Shown here piece after piece: positions 15,492 through 23,917 of a stretch of DNA of 43,782 bases. Below the pieces are notes generated by a model. The model did not search any database. It was given only the letters and a program-made list of their open reading frames with translations, and had not been told where the DNA came from. The stretch spans positions 592 to 44,373 of the forward strand of contig DHSR01000023.1 in the NCBI GenBank assembly GCA_002410555.1. Reading direction: 5' to 3'. The first letter of the stretch is position 1, and each line of letters opens with the position of its first letter. The translations under genes were made by a program, and so were the position numbers. This stretch comes from Bacteroidales bacterium UBA5281 (GTDB lineage Bacteria > Bacteroidota > Bacteroidia > Bacteroidales > Lentimicrobiaceae).

Positions 15492-15821
15492 ATGGAAGGA
15501 CAAAACGATGCCCCGGTTTATAAAACCCTCATTATCGACAATATTAAATACAAGACTACGCTTACCACCAAATATCAGCAGCGGAAGGTGTATCAACCCG
15601 TTGATTTGGGGAAGATACAATCTTTTATACCAGGCACCATCCGGAAAATATTTGTGAAAGAAGGAGCCAGGGTGAAGCAGGGCACCAAATTGCTTGAGCT
15701 TGAAGCCATGAAAATGTTGAACAACATTATAGCTCCCCATGATGGCGTTGTGGAAAAGATAAATGTAAAATCGGGCGATATGGTATCAAAAAATATTGTA
15801 TTGCTTGAAATAAAAAAGTAA
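15492..15821 (+). CDS. Biotin carboxyl carrier protein of the acyl-CoA carboxyltransferase
   Basis: A 109-residue protein whose last 70 residues form a biotinyl domain with the attachment motif EAMKM (biotin on the Lys) followed by APHDGVVEKINVKSGDMV. The protein carries carboxybiotin between the biotin carboxylase and carboxyltransferase sites. The N-terminal 35 residues are not hydrophobic, so it should be soluble. It lies 9 bases after the carboxyltransferase gene, which implies a joint complex. The next gene is convergent and only 19 bases away, and I see no clear terminator between them. Confidence 0.9.
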   Translation: MEGQNDAPVYKTLIIDNIKYKTTLTTKYQQRKVYQPVDLGKIQSFIPGTIRKIFVKEGARVKQGTKLLELEAMKMLNNIIAPHDGVVEKINVKSGDMVSKNIVLLEIKK

Positions 15822-15840
15822 ACCTCTGGTATTTTAAGTT

Positions 15841-16458
15841 TTAACCGCCGGCCGCCCATTCCTGAAACTGCTTGTTCTGTGATGCTATAAATTGGAGCAG
15901 AGCTTCACATCCTTCACCATTTTCCGCTGAAGTCACAAAAAATTCAGGAAGTTCATCCCACCATGCTGACAATGCCTTTTTAAAAGCTGCCACATTCCGA
16001 TCCAGGGCCGGCCTGGTGAGCTTATCGGCCTTGGTAAACACCAGCTTAAGCGGAAGCTGATTTTCTCCGAACCAGTTAATAAACTCAATATCAATGGGTT
16101 TTGGCTCAATACGCACGTCGATCAACACAAAAGTATGCATGAGATTGGGCCGGTTTATTAGGTATTGCCTAATCATAACCTCCCATTTTTCCCGTTCTTT
16201 CTTTGAAATTCGCGCATAACCATACCCGGGCAAATCTACAAGATACCAGGAAGCATTCACCAGAAAATGATTGATGAGCCTTGTTTTTCCTGGAGTGCCA
16301 GAAGTGCGGGCAAGATTTTTACGGTTAAGCAAAGCATTGATCAAAGATGATTTGCCAACATTTGACCTGCCGATAAATGCATATTCTGCTTTATCAGGTT
16401 TTGGACATTTAAGATAATCGGGGCTACTGCCTGTGAACTCAGCGGAATGAATAATCAT
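15841..16458 (-). CDS. engB: Ribosome biogenesis GTP-binding protein EngB (YsxC)
   Basis: An essential GTPase that acts in late assembly of the large ribosomal subunit. The 205-residue product shows G1 GRSNVGKSS (30-38), the G2 threonine in RTSGTPGKT, G3 DLPGYG and G4 TKAD, with SAE as G5. It is the last gene of a minus-strand operon; its ATG overlaps the stop codon of glsB by 4 bases. The linkage of engB to the lipid genes probably reflects shared transcription rather than shared function. Confidence 0.95.
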   Translation of the reverse strand: MIIHSAEFTGSSPDYLKCPKPDKAEYAFIGRSNVGKSSLINALLNRKNLARTSGTPGKTRLINHFLVNASWYLVDLPGYGYARISKKEREKWEVMIRQYLINRPNLMHTFVLIDVRIEPKPIDIEFINWFGENQLPLKLVFTKADKLTRPALDRNVAAFKKALSAWWDELPEFFVTSAENGEGCEALLQFIASQNKQFQEWAAGG

Positions 16459-17390
16459 ACGCCGGGCCCCGTTTTAATGTGCCGCTCCAGTTTAATATTA
16501 TAAATATCGCTGATGGTGACAATGATCCCCGTTTCTTCCACTGCTCCAAAATCATGATTGATGGCTGTGCCAAAATAGCGCATGGTTGACGATAGGTTCA
16601 TGTAGGCATTCACCAATGGGGGAATGTGTTCTCCTCTTTGCCTGACTTTCTGAATGAGGGCTTTGTAATCTTTTTCGTATTCATTAAACGGAAAAGCAGC
16701 TTCCAATTCATCGTAAGGCGTATCGGCCTTCAGGGCTTCAATGGGAAAAACCAATCTGTCCGGATCATGAAAATACTTATTCATGAAAAACAATATCAAA
16801 TCACGTGAGGTACGGTCAAAGTCGGGGTACATGGTGATTTTGCCAAAAAAGTAGCGGTTTTCAGGATACAAATGTACCAGAGCGCCAAGCCCGTCCCAGA
16901 TATTATCCAGGGAATACATTCCTTTTCGGATATTATTGGCCGGTTGATAGTTGGGTTGAACAAACGACCTGCCAAGCTCAATTGTGTATGGCAAATATTC
17001 TTCAACAAACTTATTGGAATAATGAAAAAGCTTTAGCGTTGGCGTATGATAGGCACCATCCTTCCCCAGCGTGAGTTTATTACAGTCGATAAACCGGTAG
17101 CCGCCAATGATATCCCGTTCTACAGGATTCCATACCAGCAGTTGCTGAAATGGGTTTTCACCTGTATCAAAATCATCCAGGTCACACTCCAACCCGGTGC
17201 CACCGCCGGCATCCCTGAAAGTAATTTCGCGCAGGCGCCCCAATTCGCGGGTAACATTCGGTGCATTATGGTAATTAACAATGTAAATGTGGTTGTTGCC
17301 GGCATTGGTCTTTCTGATGAGCTTGTCGGGTGTAAGCTCCGCTTCTATAAGCCCGCGGTCCACCGGGGGAATAATGGGTTGCTCCTGCAT
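16455..17390 (-). CDS. glsB: Glycine lipid N-acyltransferase GlsB-like (GNAT fold)
   Basis: This 311-residue protein has a GNAT/hemolysin-type acyltransferase fold (NPFQQLLVWNPVERDIIGGYRFID and ELGRSFVQPNYQ segments), related to the OlsB family. In Bacteroides, GlsB N-acylates glycine to give the monoacyl precursor of glycine lipids. Assignment rests on the fold and on the pairing with a PlsC-like O-acyltransferase gene 11 bases upstream, the same pair as the characterised glsB-glsA. It should act at the inner membrane with acyl-ACP or acyl-CoA as donor. Ornithine lipid synthesis is the alternative, but glycine lipids are the rule in this class. Confidence 0.8.
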   Translation of the reverse strand: MQEQPIIPPVDRGLIEAELTPDKLIRKTNAGNNHIYIVNYHNAPNVTRELGRLREITFRDAGGGTGLECDLDDFDTGENPFQQLLVWNPVERDIIGGYRFIDCNKLTLGKDGAYHTPTLKLFHYSNKFVEEYLPYTIELGRSFVQPNYQPANNIRKGMYSLDNIWDGLGALVHLYPENRYFFGKITMYPDFDRTSRDLILFFMNKYFHDPDRLVFPIEALKADTPYDELEAAFPFNEYEKDYKALIQKVRQRGEHIPPLVNAYMNLSSTMRYFGTAINHDFGAVEETGIIVTISDIYNIKLERHIKTGPGV

Positions 17391-17401
17391 TTAGTTGGTA
17401 T

Positions 17402-18268
17402 TTAAGGATTAAAGCCAGCTTTCTCGTTCTCGGCAAGCTTGTAAATATGTTTTTTTAATTTATCTGCCCATTGTGCATCAGTATGGCTTTTGTCGAAAAC
17501 ATCAATGGGAATAGGCTTACCAAAAGTAATAATAATATCTTTATCATGCTGTTTGAACATTTCATCCACCAGATAAATCATTTCAATGTTGGCTTTAAGT
17601 CCTATGCGTTTACGAAAATTTGCAAGGTTATAGAAAAAGTCCGAATTCCGGCCACTAACATGAACGGGTAAAATATCGCGATTGTAATTCCGGGCTTTGG
17701 TTAAAAAAGTCTTTTTCCATTCCAGATCCTCAATTTTCCCTTTTATCTTACGTGAACACAAACCAGCAGGGAAGTATAATATTGCTTTATCCGACTTAAA
17801 TGTTTCGTTGAATATTTCGATGTTTGCCGCGTTTGAACCATGCTTGTTTACCGGAATAAAAACCGGAGCCAGATTTGGCAACAGCATGAGAAAATCATTT
17901 ACCGGAGTAATGACATCGGGCCGGGTTCTACCAATTTCCTGAATTAGTGCCATACCATCAAGTCCACCCAATGGATGGTTGGCCACAGCCACAAAACGAT
18001 CGGATATCATCAGATTTTCACGCCCTGTCACCTGAATATTAACGCCAAAATCTTTTAAAATAGCCCTCAGGAATTCCTGTCCGGTCAATTCACGATGTCT
18101 CCAAAGCATGCCATTCAATTCATCCTGATGAATGACGCGCTTGAGGTATCGCAGCAAAAAACGTGGGATAAGTTTAAGCAGGCGTGGATTTTTTCCAGCA
18201 ATAACCTGTTCAAGGTTTATGATTCCGGCATCCCCTTCAGATGAGGTATTTATGGTATTGGGTATCAT
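17402..18268 (-). CDS. glsA: Glycine lipid O-acyltransferase GlsA-like (PlsC family)
   Basis: A 288-residue 1-acylglycerol-phosphate acyltransferase-like enzyme. The catalytic block is NHPLGGLDG, a His-x5-Asp form of the usual His-x4-Asp motif found in hemolysin-type relatives. The substrate block FPAGLCSRK stands in place of the FPEG motif. In Bacteroides, GlsA adds the second acyl chain to the N-acyl glycine made by GlsB. It heads the operon glsA-glsB-engB. There is no obvious transmembrane helix, so it is likely a peripheral membrane enzyme. Confidence 0.8.
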   Translation of the reverse strand: MIPNTINTSSEGDAGIINLEQVIAGKNPRLLKLIPRFLLRYLKRVIHQDELNGMLWRHRELTGQEFLRAILKDFGVNIQVTGRENLMISDRFVAVANHPLGGLDGMALIQEIGRTRPDVITPVNDFLMLLPNLAPVFIPVNKHGSNAANIEIFNETFKSDKAILYFPAGLCSRKIKGKIEDLEWKKTFLTKARNYNRDILPVHVSGRNSDFFYNLANFRKRIGLKANIEMIYLVDEMFKQHDKDIIITFGKPIPIDVFDKSHTDAQWADKLKKHIYKLAENEKAGFNP

Positions 18269-18300
18269 TAAAGTTCAGAAAACAACACAAATGAGCATTA

Positions 18301-18308
18301 CAAAAATA
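18301..18308 (-). promoter_or_regulatory. Candidate glsA -7 box (TATTTTTG)
   Basis: On the minus strand TATTTTTG matches TAnnTTTG, about 33 bases ahead of the glsA start. No TTTG is seen at the right distance upstream, so the call is tentative. Confidence 0.4.
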
Positions 18309-18441
18309 CAAAAAAACGAAATATGTGAATATCAGCACAAAATTTTAAATCTGTCAATCTGAGCAAGTAAAACTGCATCACCTTAATTACCAATGATTTA
18401 TATATTTTAAATCGGGATATCACATTAATTTCCACAAAAAG

Positions 18442-18450
18442 TTATCAACA
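18442..18450 (+). promoter_or_regulatory. DnaA-box-like site upstream of mraZ (TTATCAACA)
   Basis: TTATCAACA differs from the standard DnaA box TTATCCACA in one base. It directly adjoins the MraZ repeats. The same nine bases occur between ftsA and ftsZ (32276-32284, other strand) and twice in the sigma/T9SS divergent region. Function unknown. Confidence 0.3.
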
Positions 18451-18480
18451 ATTGTGGTAAAAAGTGGTAAAAAGTGGTAA
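18451..18480 (+). promoter_or_regulatory. MraZ operator: three 10-base GTGG repeats
   Basis: Three tandem repeats with a 10-base period (ATTGTGGTAA, then AAAGTGGTAA twice) sit just ahead of the mraZ promoter. MraZ proteins bind such direct repeats (AAAGTG-type or TGGG-type boxes) and repress or tune their own cluster. The last box overlaps the expected -33 position, which suggests autoregulation of the division cluster. Confidence 0.8.
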
Positions 18481-18488
18481 AATGATAC

Positions 18489-18496
18489 TATATTTA
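18489..18496 (+). promoter_or_regulatory. mraZ promoter -7 box (TATATTTA)
   Basis: TATATTTA differs from TAnnTTTG only in the last base and lies 28 bases ahead of the mraZ start. It is placed as expected for a promoter controlled by the adjacent MraZ repeats. Confidence 0.45.
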
Positions 18497-18524
18497 CACC
18501 ACAAAACTAAGCAATTTAATCTGT

Positions 18525-18983
18525 ATGGAAGTCATTGGCGTTCACGACTGCAAAGTTGATACCAAGGGAAGATTGATGCTTCCTTCGGCATTGAAGAGCC
18601 AGTTGGAACACGTACTGAACGAAGGATTTATACTCAAAAGGAGCATTTTTCAGCCCTGCCTTGAATTATACCCGAGGCAACAATGGGATGAAGCAGTAAA
18701 GGGTGTGAATAAATTAAATCGTTTTGTAAAAAAGAACAATGACTTCATCCGGATTTTCATGGCAGGTGTACGCACAATAGAGGCAGACAACACAGGCAGA
18801 ATTCTAATTCCCAAAGATTTGGCTGTTTTTGCAGGCATCGACAAAGACATTGTGCTGGCATCAGCGATCAATATCATTGAAATCTGGGACAAAGAAAAAT
18901 ATGAAGCATCGGTTTCTGCACATATTGAAGATTTTTCGAAACTGGCAGAAGAAGTTATGGGTGGAGACCATAAAAGTGATTAA
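18525..18983 (+). CDS. mraZ: Transcriptional regulator MraZ
   Basis: A 152-residue protein with two SpoVT-AbrB DNA-binding halves, each with the family DxxGR signature: DTKGRLMLP near residue 11 and DNTGRILIP near residue 88. MraZ forms rings and binds direct repeats ahead of its own operon to control cell-wall and division genes. Three fitting repeats lie at 18451-18480. It is the first gene of the division cluster, 26 bases ahead of rsmH. Confidence 0.95.
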   Translation: MEVIGVHDCKVDTKGRLMLPSALKSQLEHVLNEGFILKRSIFQPCLELYPRQQWDEAVKGVNKLNRFVKKNNDFIRIFMAGVRTIEADNTGRILIPKDLAVFAGIDKDIVLASAINIIEIWDKEKYEASVSAHIEDFSKLAEEVMGGDHKSD

Positions 18984-19009
18984 TAAAACGGCAAAAGTGA
19001 AAGGCAATC

Positions 19010-19933
19010 ATGTACCATACGCCGGTAATGTTAAAAGAGAGTATTGATGGGCTGGCCATTAAGGCCGCAGGCTTATACGTGGATGTTACCTACGGCGGAG
19101 GAGGACATTCACGGGCCATTCTTGAAAAACTTGGCAGTGAAGGCAGACTGCTTGCCTTTGATCAGGACAGTGATGCGCTTTCCAATCTGCCTGAAGATGG
19201 CCGTTTTACCTTTATAAATCAAAACTTCAATTACCTCACTAATTTTTTACGTTTGTACAAAGCCCTTCCGGCAGATGGCATACTGGCCGATCTGGGGGTT
19301 TCGTCGCATCAGTTGGATGCAGCCGAAAGGGGCTTTTCCACTCGTTTTGAGGCCACCCTTGACCTGCGCATGAACCGCAATGCAGGCTTAACGGCCCGCC
19401 AGGTAATCAATCAATATTCACAGGAGGAACTTACCCGCATTTTTCGCGATTTTGGAGAACTCCCCAATGCCTGGAAACTGGCTCTTACCCTTATTGAAGC
19501 CCGTGAAAAGCAAGAGATTGTGACTACCGGGCAGCTAAAAGAGGTGCTGCTACGCTTTACACGAAAGGGTCAGGAAAATAAGTTTTACGCACGGGTTTTT
19601 CAGGCCTTACGCATTGAAGTAAATGGAGAACTGGATGCCCTCAAATCGATGTTGCAACAGAGCACCAAATCTTTAAAACCTGGCGGAAGGCTGGTTGTAC
19701 TCAGCTATCATTCGCTGGAAGACCGTCTGGTAAAGCACTTTATGCGGTCAGGAAACTTTGATGATACCGTAGAAAAAGATTTCTATGGAAATGTGCTTTC
19801 TCCATTTAAAGTGCTTAACCGGAAAGCCATCACGGCCACGGATGAGGAAATTGAACATAATCCGCGTGCACGCAGCGCGCGGCTACGCATAGCAGAACGA
19901 ACTGATTATGAGAACATTGAAAAATACTCGTAA
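19010..19933 (+). CDS. rsmH: 16S rRNA (cytosine(1402)-N(4))-methyltransferase
   Basis: RsmH (MraW) methylates C1402 in the ribosomal P site with S-adenosylmethionine. The 307 residues begin with the family start MYHTPVMLKESI, with the SAM-binding YGGGGHSR and DLGVSSHQLD motifs and the C-terminal NPRARSARLR. It follows mraZ in the usual order and its end overlaps the start of ftsL by 26 bases. Confidence 0.96.
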   Translation: MYHTPVMLKESIDGLAIKAAGLYVDVTYGGGGHSRAILEKLGSEGRLLAFDQDSDALSNLPEDGRFTFINQNFNYLTNFLRLYKALPADGILADLGVSSHQLDAAERGFSTRFEATLDLRMNRNAGLTARQVINQYSQEELTRIFRDFGELPNAWKLALTLIEAREKQEIVTTGQLKEVLLRFTRKGQENKFYARVFQALRIEVNGELDALKSMLQQSTKSLKPGGRLVVLSYHSLEDRLVKHFMRSGNFDDTVEKDFYGNVLSPFKVLNRKAITATDEEIEHNPRARSARLRIAERTDYENIEKYS

Positions 19934-20324
19934 GCCAAAGCAGGCTCCACCAAAGGCCGGCATGAAAAGGTTGAAGGTCTTTCACACCCTCAATCAAAAG
20001 ATGAATGTGGGCAGTTCGCTACACAGCATAATTGATGGCAGCATCCTTACCAGAAAAAAACTGGTGAAACAGCTCCCTTTCATGCTGTTTATCACCTTGC
20101 TGGCCATAGTATATATTGCCAATTCCTATAATGCTGAAAAAACCATTATTGAAATAGGCAAAACCAAAAAAGAACTTGAAGAATTACGATTTGAATATAT
20201 CACCACCAAATCAAACCTGATGTTCCATAGCAAGCAGTCGGAAATTGCTTTCAAACTTTCGGGAAGTGGGATTAAGGAATCGCTTGTGCCTCCTAAAAAA
20301 ATAATTGTAAAAAGCCCTAAATAA
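19908..20324 (+). CDS. ftsL: FtsL-like cell division protein
   Basis: A 138-residue bitopic protein: a basic cytoplasmic N-terminus, one membrane helix (about 57-75) and a coiled-coil-like periplasmic part with heptad Leu/Ile (IGKTKKELEELRFEY). Sequence similarity to proteobacterial FtsL is slight; position between rsmH and the ftsI homolog and topology give the name. It would join FtsQ (and FtsB) in the divisome and activate FtsW/FtsI. The start overlaps rsmH and the stop overlaps the ftsI start by one base (TAATG). Confidence 0.8.
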   Translation: MRTLKNTRKPKQAPPKAGMKRLKVFHTLNQKMNVGSSLHSIIDGSILTRKKLVKQLPFMLFITLLAIVYIANSYNAEKTIIEIGKTKKELEELRFEYITTKSNLMFHSKQSEIAFKLSGSGIKESLVPPKKIIVKSPK

Positions 20325-22426
20325 TGGATAAGCAGAAAAGGGAAATATTACTAAAAGTATACCTGGTATATGGCATCATGGTACTGCTTGGACTAATTAT
20401 TCTCGGCAGGGTAATATATATTCAGGTGGCAGAGGGCGATTACTGGCGCGAAAAAGCTGAAAAATTCAGCCTTCAGTATGAAACCATTGAAGCAAACCGG
20501 GGCAATATACTCGCGGCAGATGGCAGTTTGCTTGCCGCCTCCATACCTAAATTTGAACTAAGGATAGATGCAGGCAACACCAATTATACCGACGATTTTT
20601 TTTATGAAAACGTGGATTCGCTGGCCTGGCATATGGCACATTATTTTGGTGACCGAAGTAGCAGTGAATACAAAAAGATACTGATAAACGGACGAAAAAC
20701 CAACAATCGCTATCTTTTGCTCAAACGTAACCTTACCTATGATGATCTTAAAGCTGTGCGAAAGTTTCCCTTGTTCAGATTGGGCAAATACAGAGGAGGG
20801 ATAATTACCACCACCACAAGCAAACGGGAACTCCCATTCAAATGGCTGGCATTCAGGACGCTGGGATGGGACAAAGAGGGTGAAGAAAATGATGTGGGTC
20901 TGGAAGGAGCTTACAGCGACATATTACAGGGCAACAGTGGCAGGCGGCTGATGCAGCGTATTGGGAATGGAGCCTGGCGTCCACTGAATGACCACAACGA
21001 AATTGAGCCAGCCGATGGAAGCGATCTGGTTACTTCCATTGACATTAACATTCAGGATGTTGCTGAGGATGCCCTGATGCGACAACTTATTGCCCATGAA
21101 GCCGACCATGGTTGTGTTATACTAATGGAAGTTAAGACCGGTTTTATAGTTGCCATAGCCAATCTTGGCAAAAACAGCAAAGGGGCTTACGAAGAAAAAT
21201 ACAATTATGCCATCGGCGAAAGCAGTGAACCGGGTTCAACCTTCAAACTGGCTTCACTGATGGCTGCCCTGGATGACGGATTGGTAACCCTGAGTGATAC
21301 CGTAGATACCAAAGGCGGTGTGACACGCTTTGCCAATCGCATTATGCGTGATTCACATCATGGAGGTTATGGACGCATCAGCCTGCGCAGGGCCTTTGAA
21401 TTATCATCCAACGTAGGTATCTCCAAAATGGTACACCAGGTTTATCAAGACAAGCCTCAGGCTTTTATTGACCGCCTGTATGCCATGCGGTTGAATCAGC
21501 CGCTTGGACTTGAAATTTCAGGAGAAGGCATGCCTCAGATTAAAGATACCAAACATAAATACTGGTCAAAAGTATCGTTACCCTGGATGAGTATTGGCTA
21601 TGAAGTTGCGCTTACTCCAATGCAGATACTCTCTTTTTACAATGCCATCGCAAATAACGGCACCCTGGTTAAGCCACAATTTATACGCGAGATCAGATCA
21701 ACCGGAAAGCCGGTCCAACAATTTAAGCCGGTTATCCTGCAGCAGAATATTGTAAAAAACAAAGCAACCATTGATTCGGCGCGTTCCCTGCTTGAGGGAG
21801 TTGTGGCATCAGGTACAGCTACTCATCTTAAAAACAAGGTATATAAAATTGCGGGCAAAACAGGTACCGCACAAATTGCCCAGACCCGCAACGGATACAA
21901 TAAAACCAATTACAAAGCCTCGTTTGTTGGTTATTTTCCGGCAGACCATCCTCAATACTCAATGATTGTGGTCATTAATAATCCATCCAAAGGAGTTTAT
22001 TATGGCGGTTCCATTGCCGGGCCTGTATTTAAAGAGGTGGCCGACAAGGTATATGCTACCCGGTTGGATCCAATGGAAGTAAAAAATGATTCCCTGCTGA
22101 AAACTCATCCCGTTTACGTAGCCGGACATGGAAGTGATATTAGGCTCTTGTTGAAGAAACTGGATTTTAATGTACCATCAGTGAAGCAAACTACCGATTG
22201 GACAGTATATGACACCCGCATGGAGCACGGAGGATTGCAGGAAAAGATCATTGATTTAGATCTGGTGCCGGATGTGCGGGGCATGGGAGCCCGCGATGCA
22301 GTTTATCTGCTTGAAAAAGCTGGTTTTTCTGTGTTTGTCAGGGGAAAAGGCAAAGTAAAAACCCAATCGCCCAATGCCGGAAGTAAAATGAGCGAAGGCG
22401 GCAAATGTATTATTGACTTAGGATAA
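20324..22426 (+). CDS. ftsI: Division-specific penicillin-binding protein (FtsI/PBP3, with PASTA domain)
   Basis: A 700-residue transpeptidase that cross-links septal peptidoglycan. An N-terminal membrane anchor (about 13-35) is followed by the dimerisation domain and the transpeptidase domain. The three catalytic motifs are STFK (Ser305 to Lys308), SSN (361-363) and KTG (512-514). A single PASTA domain closes the protein (about 640-700, from VPDVRGMGARDAVYLL). A C-terminal PASTA domain is common in Bacteroidota and Gram-positive versions but not in the E. coli protein. The gene is coupled to ftsL and followed one base later by murE. Confidence 0.95.
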   Translation: MDKQKREILLKVYLVYGIMVLLGLIILGRVIYIQVAEGDYWREKAEKFSLQYETIEANRGNILAADGSLLAASIPKFELRIDAGNTNYTDDFFYENVDSLAWHMAHYFGDRSSSEYKKILINGRKTNNRYLLLKRNLTYDDLKAVRKFPLFRLGKYRGGIITTTTSKRELPFKWLAFRTLGWDKEGEENDVGLEGAYSDILQGNSGRRLMQRIGNGAWRPLNDHNEIEPADGSDLVTSIDINIQDVAEDALMRQLIAHEADHGCVILMEVKTGFIVAIANLGKNSKGAYEEKYNYAIGESSEPGSTFKLASLMAALDDGLVTLSDTVDTKGGVTRFANRIMRDSHHGGYGRISLRRAFELSSNVGISKMVHQVYQDKPQAFIDRLYAMRLNQPLGLEISGEGMPQIKDTKHKYWSKVSLPWMSIGYEVALTPMQILSFYNAIANNGTLVKPQFIREIRSTGKPVQQFKPVILQQNIVKNKATIDSARSLLEGVVASGTATHLKNKVYKIAGKTGTAQIAQTRNGYNKTNYKASFVGYFPADHPQYSMIVVINNPSKGVYYGGSIAGPVFKEVADKVYATRLDPMEVKNDSLLKTHPVYVAGHGSDIRLLLKKLDFNVPSVKQTTDWTVYDTRMEHGGLQEKIIDLDLVPDVRGMGARDAVYLLEKAGFSVFVRGKGKVKTQSPNAGSKMSEGGKCIIDLG

Positions 22427-22427
22427 A

Positions 22428-23903
22428 GTGAAGAAGATGACGCTACAGGACCTATTATACATAGTCAACATTAAGCGTATATCGGGAAATACCGATATAG
22501 AAATTGATGAGATTATTTTTGACTCGAGACAAGCCACCAAAGGAAAGGTATTTGTTGCTATTCCAGGAACCCGTAATGATGGTCATCAGTTTATCCCCCA
22601 GGTCATTGCACAGGGCATTAGTGCAGTGGTTTGCGAAGTACTTCCTGAAGAATTGCTTGAGGATGTAGTTTACGTTCAGGTACATAACAGTGCGAGAAGT
22701 TTGTCGCTAATGGCCATTAACTTTTACGATAATCCTGCAAGTAAAATGACGGTCATCGGGGTTACCGGCACCAATGGGAAAACCACTATTGCCACCCTGC
22801 TTCACACACTTTTTACCAATGCAGGCTATAAAACCGGCTTACTCTCGACAGTTGTAAACAAAATAGGCAAGCGCAAAATAACCGCAACCCATACTACGCC
22901 CGACGCAATACAATTGAACGGCTTGCTCGCCGAAATGGTAGAAAAGGGTTGCAGCCATTGTTTTATGGAAGTGAGTTCACATGCCATAGTTCAACAAAGG
23001 GTAGCTGACATTGCCTTTGCCGGTGGCATCTTCACCAATCTTACTCATGATCACCTTGATTTCCATCTGACTTTTGATGCCTATCTTCAGGCTAAGAAGT
23101 CTTTTTTCGATTTACTTGACCGCAATGCTTTTGCACTGGTAAATATTGACGATCGCAATGGGAAAGTAATGGTTCAAAACACCCGTGCAAAAGCGGTGAC
23201 TTATGCATTAAGACGGCCAGCCGATTACCAGGGCAAGATACTCGAGAACCAGTTTGAGGGGTTGAAAATGCTCATCAATGGCAAAGAAATATGGTGCAGC
23301 CTGGTGGGTACTTTCAATGCCTATAATCTACTGGCGATTTATGCTACCGCCCGGCTTTCAGGTTTAAGCGAGGAAGAAGCATTGACCCATCTGAGTGCAT
23401 TAACGCCGGTGCATGGCCGCTTCGAGTATGTACGTTCCCCGGAAGGCATACTGGCTATCATAGATTATGCTCACACTCCCGATGCCCTTAAGAATGTGCT
23501 GGAGACCATAAACAACATTTTGCAGGGCAGCGGCAAGATAATAACCGTGGTAGGGGCCGGCGGCGACCGCGATCATTCCAAGCGCCCTCAAATGGCCAGG
23601 ATTGCCACACGATTAAGCGGAATTACCGTGTTGACTTCTGACAATCCACGAAGCGAAGACCCCGGCAAAATTCTACAAGAAATGGCTGAAGGCGTGGAAG
23701 TGAACAAAAAAAGAAACACCCTTCAGATATTGGACCGCAGAGAAGCCATAAAAACTGCCTGTACACTGGCTGTTGCCGGAGATGTGGTTCTGGTGGCGGG
23801 AAAAGGGCATGAAACCTATCAGGAAGTAATGGGCGTAAGATCCCATTTTGATGACAGGGAAGAAGTAAGGAAATGCTTTGGCATTAATGAATCTGTTAAA
23901 TAA
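22428..23903 (+). CDS. murE: UDP-MurNAc-L-Ala-D-Glu:meso-diaminopimelate ligase
   Basis: MurE adds the third amino acid to the peptidoglycan stem in the cytoplasm with ATP. The 491-residue product has the N-terminal UDP-binding domain, the ATP loop GTNGKT (114-119) and the substrate-selecting DNPR motif (405-408). That motif marks meso-diaminopimelate enzymes rather than lysine enzymes. The chosen start is GTG 22428, one base after the ftsI stop; ATG 22437 three codons later is an equally possible start. Confidence 0.96.
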   Translation: MKKMTLQDLLYIVNIKRISGNTDIEIDEIIFDSRQATKGKVFVAIPGTRNDGHQFIPQVIAQGISAVVCEVLPEELLEDVVYVQVHNSARSLSLMAINFYDNPASKMTVIGVTGTNGKTTIATLLHTLFTNAGYKTGLLSTVVNKIGKRKITATHTTPDAIQLNGLLAEMVEKGCSHCFMEVSSHAIVQQRVADIAFAGGIFTNLTHDHLDFHLTFDAYLQAKKSFFDLLDRNAFALVNIDDRNGKVMVQNTRAKAVTYALRRPADYQGKILENQFEGLKMLINGKEIWCSLVGTFNAYNLLAIYATARLSGLSEEEALTHLSALTPVHGRFEYVRSPEGILAIIDYAHTPDALKNVLETINNILQGSGKIITVVGAGGDRDHSKRPQMARIATRLSGITVLTSDNPRSEDPGKILQEMAEGVEVNKKRNTLQILDRREAIKTACTLAVAGDVVLVAGKGHETYQEVMGVRSHFDDREEVRKCFGINESVK

Positions 23904-23917
23904 AAAAGTGAGCCGAG

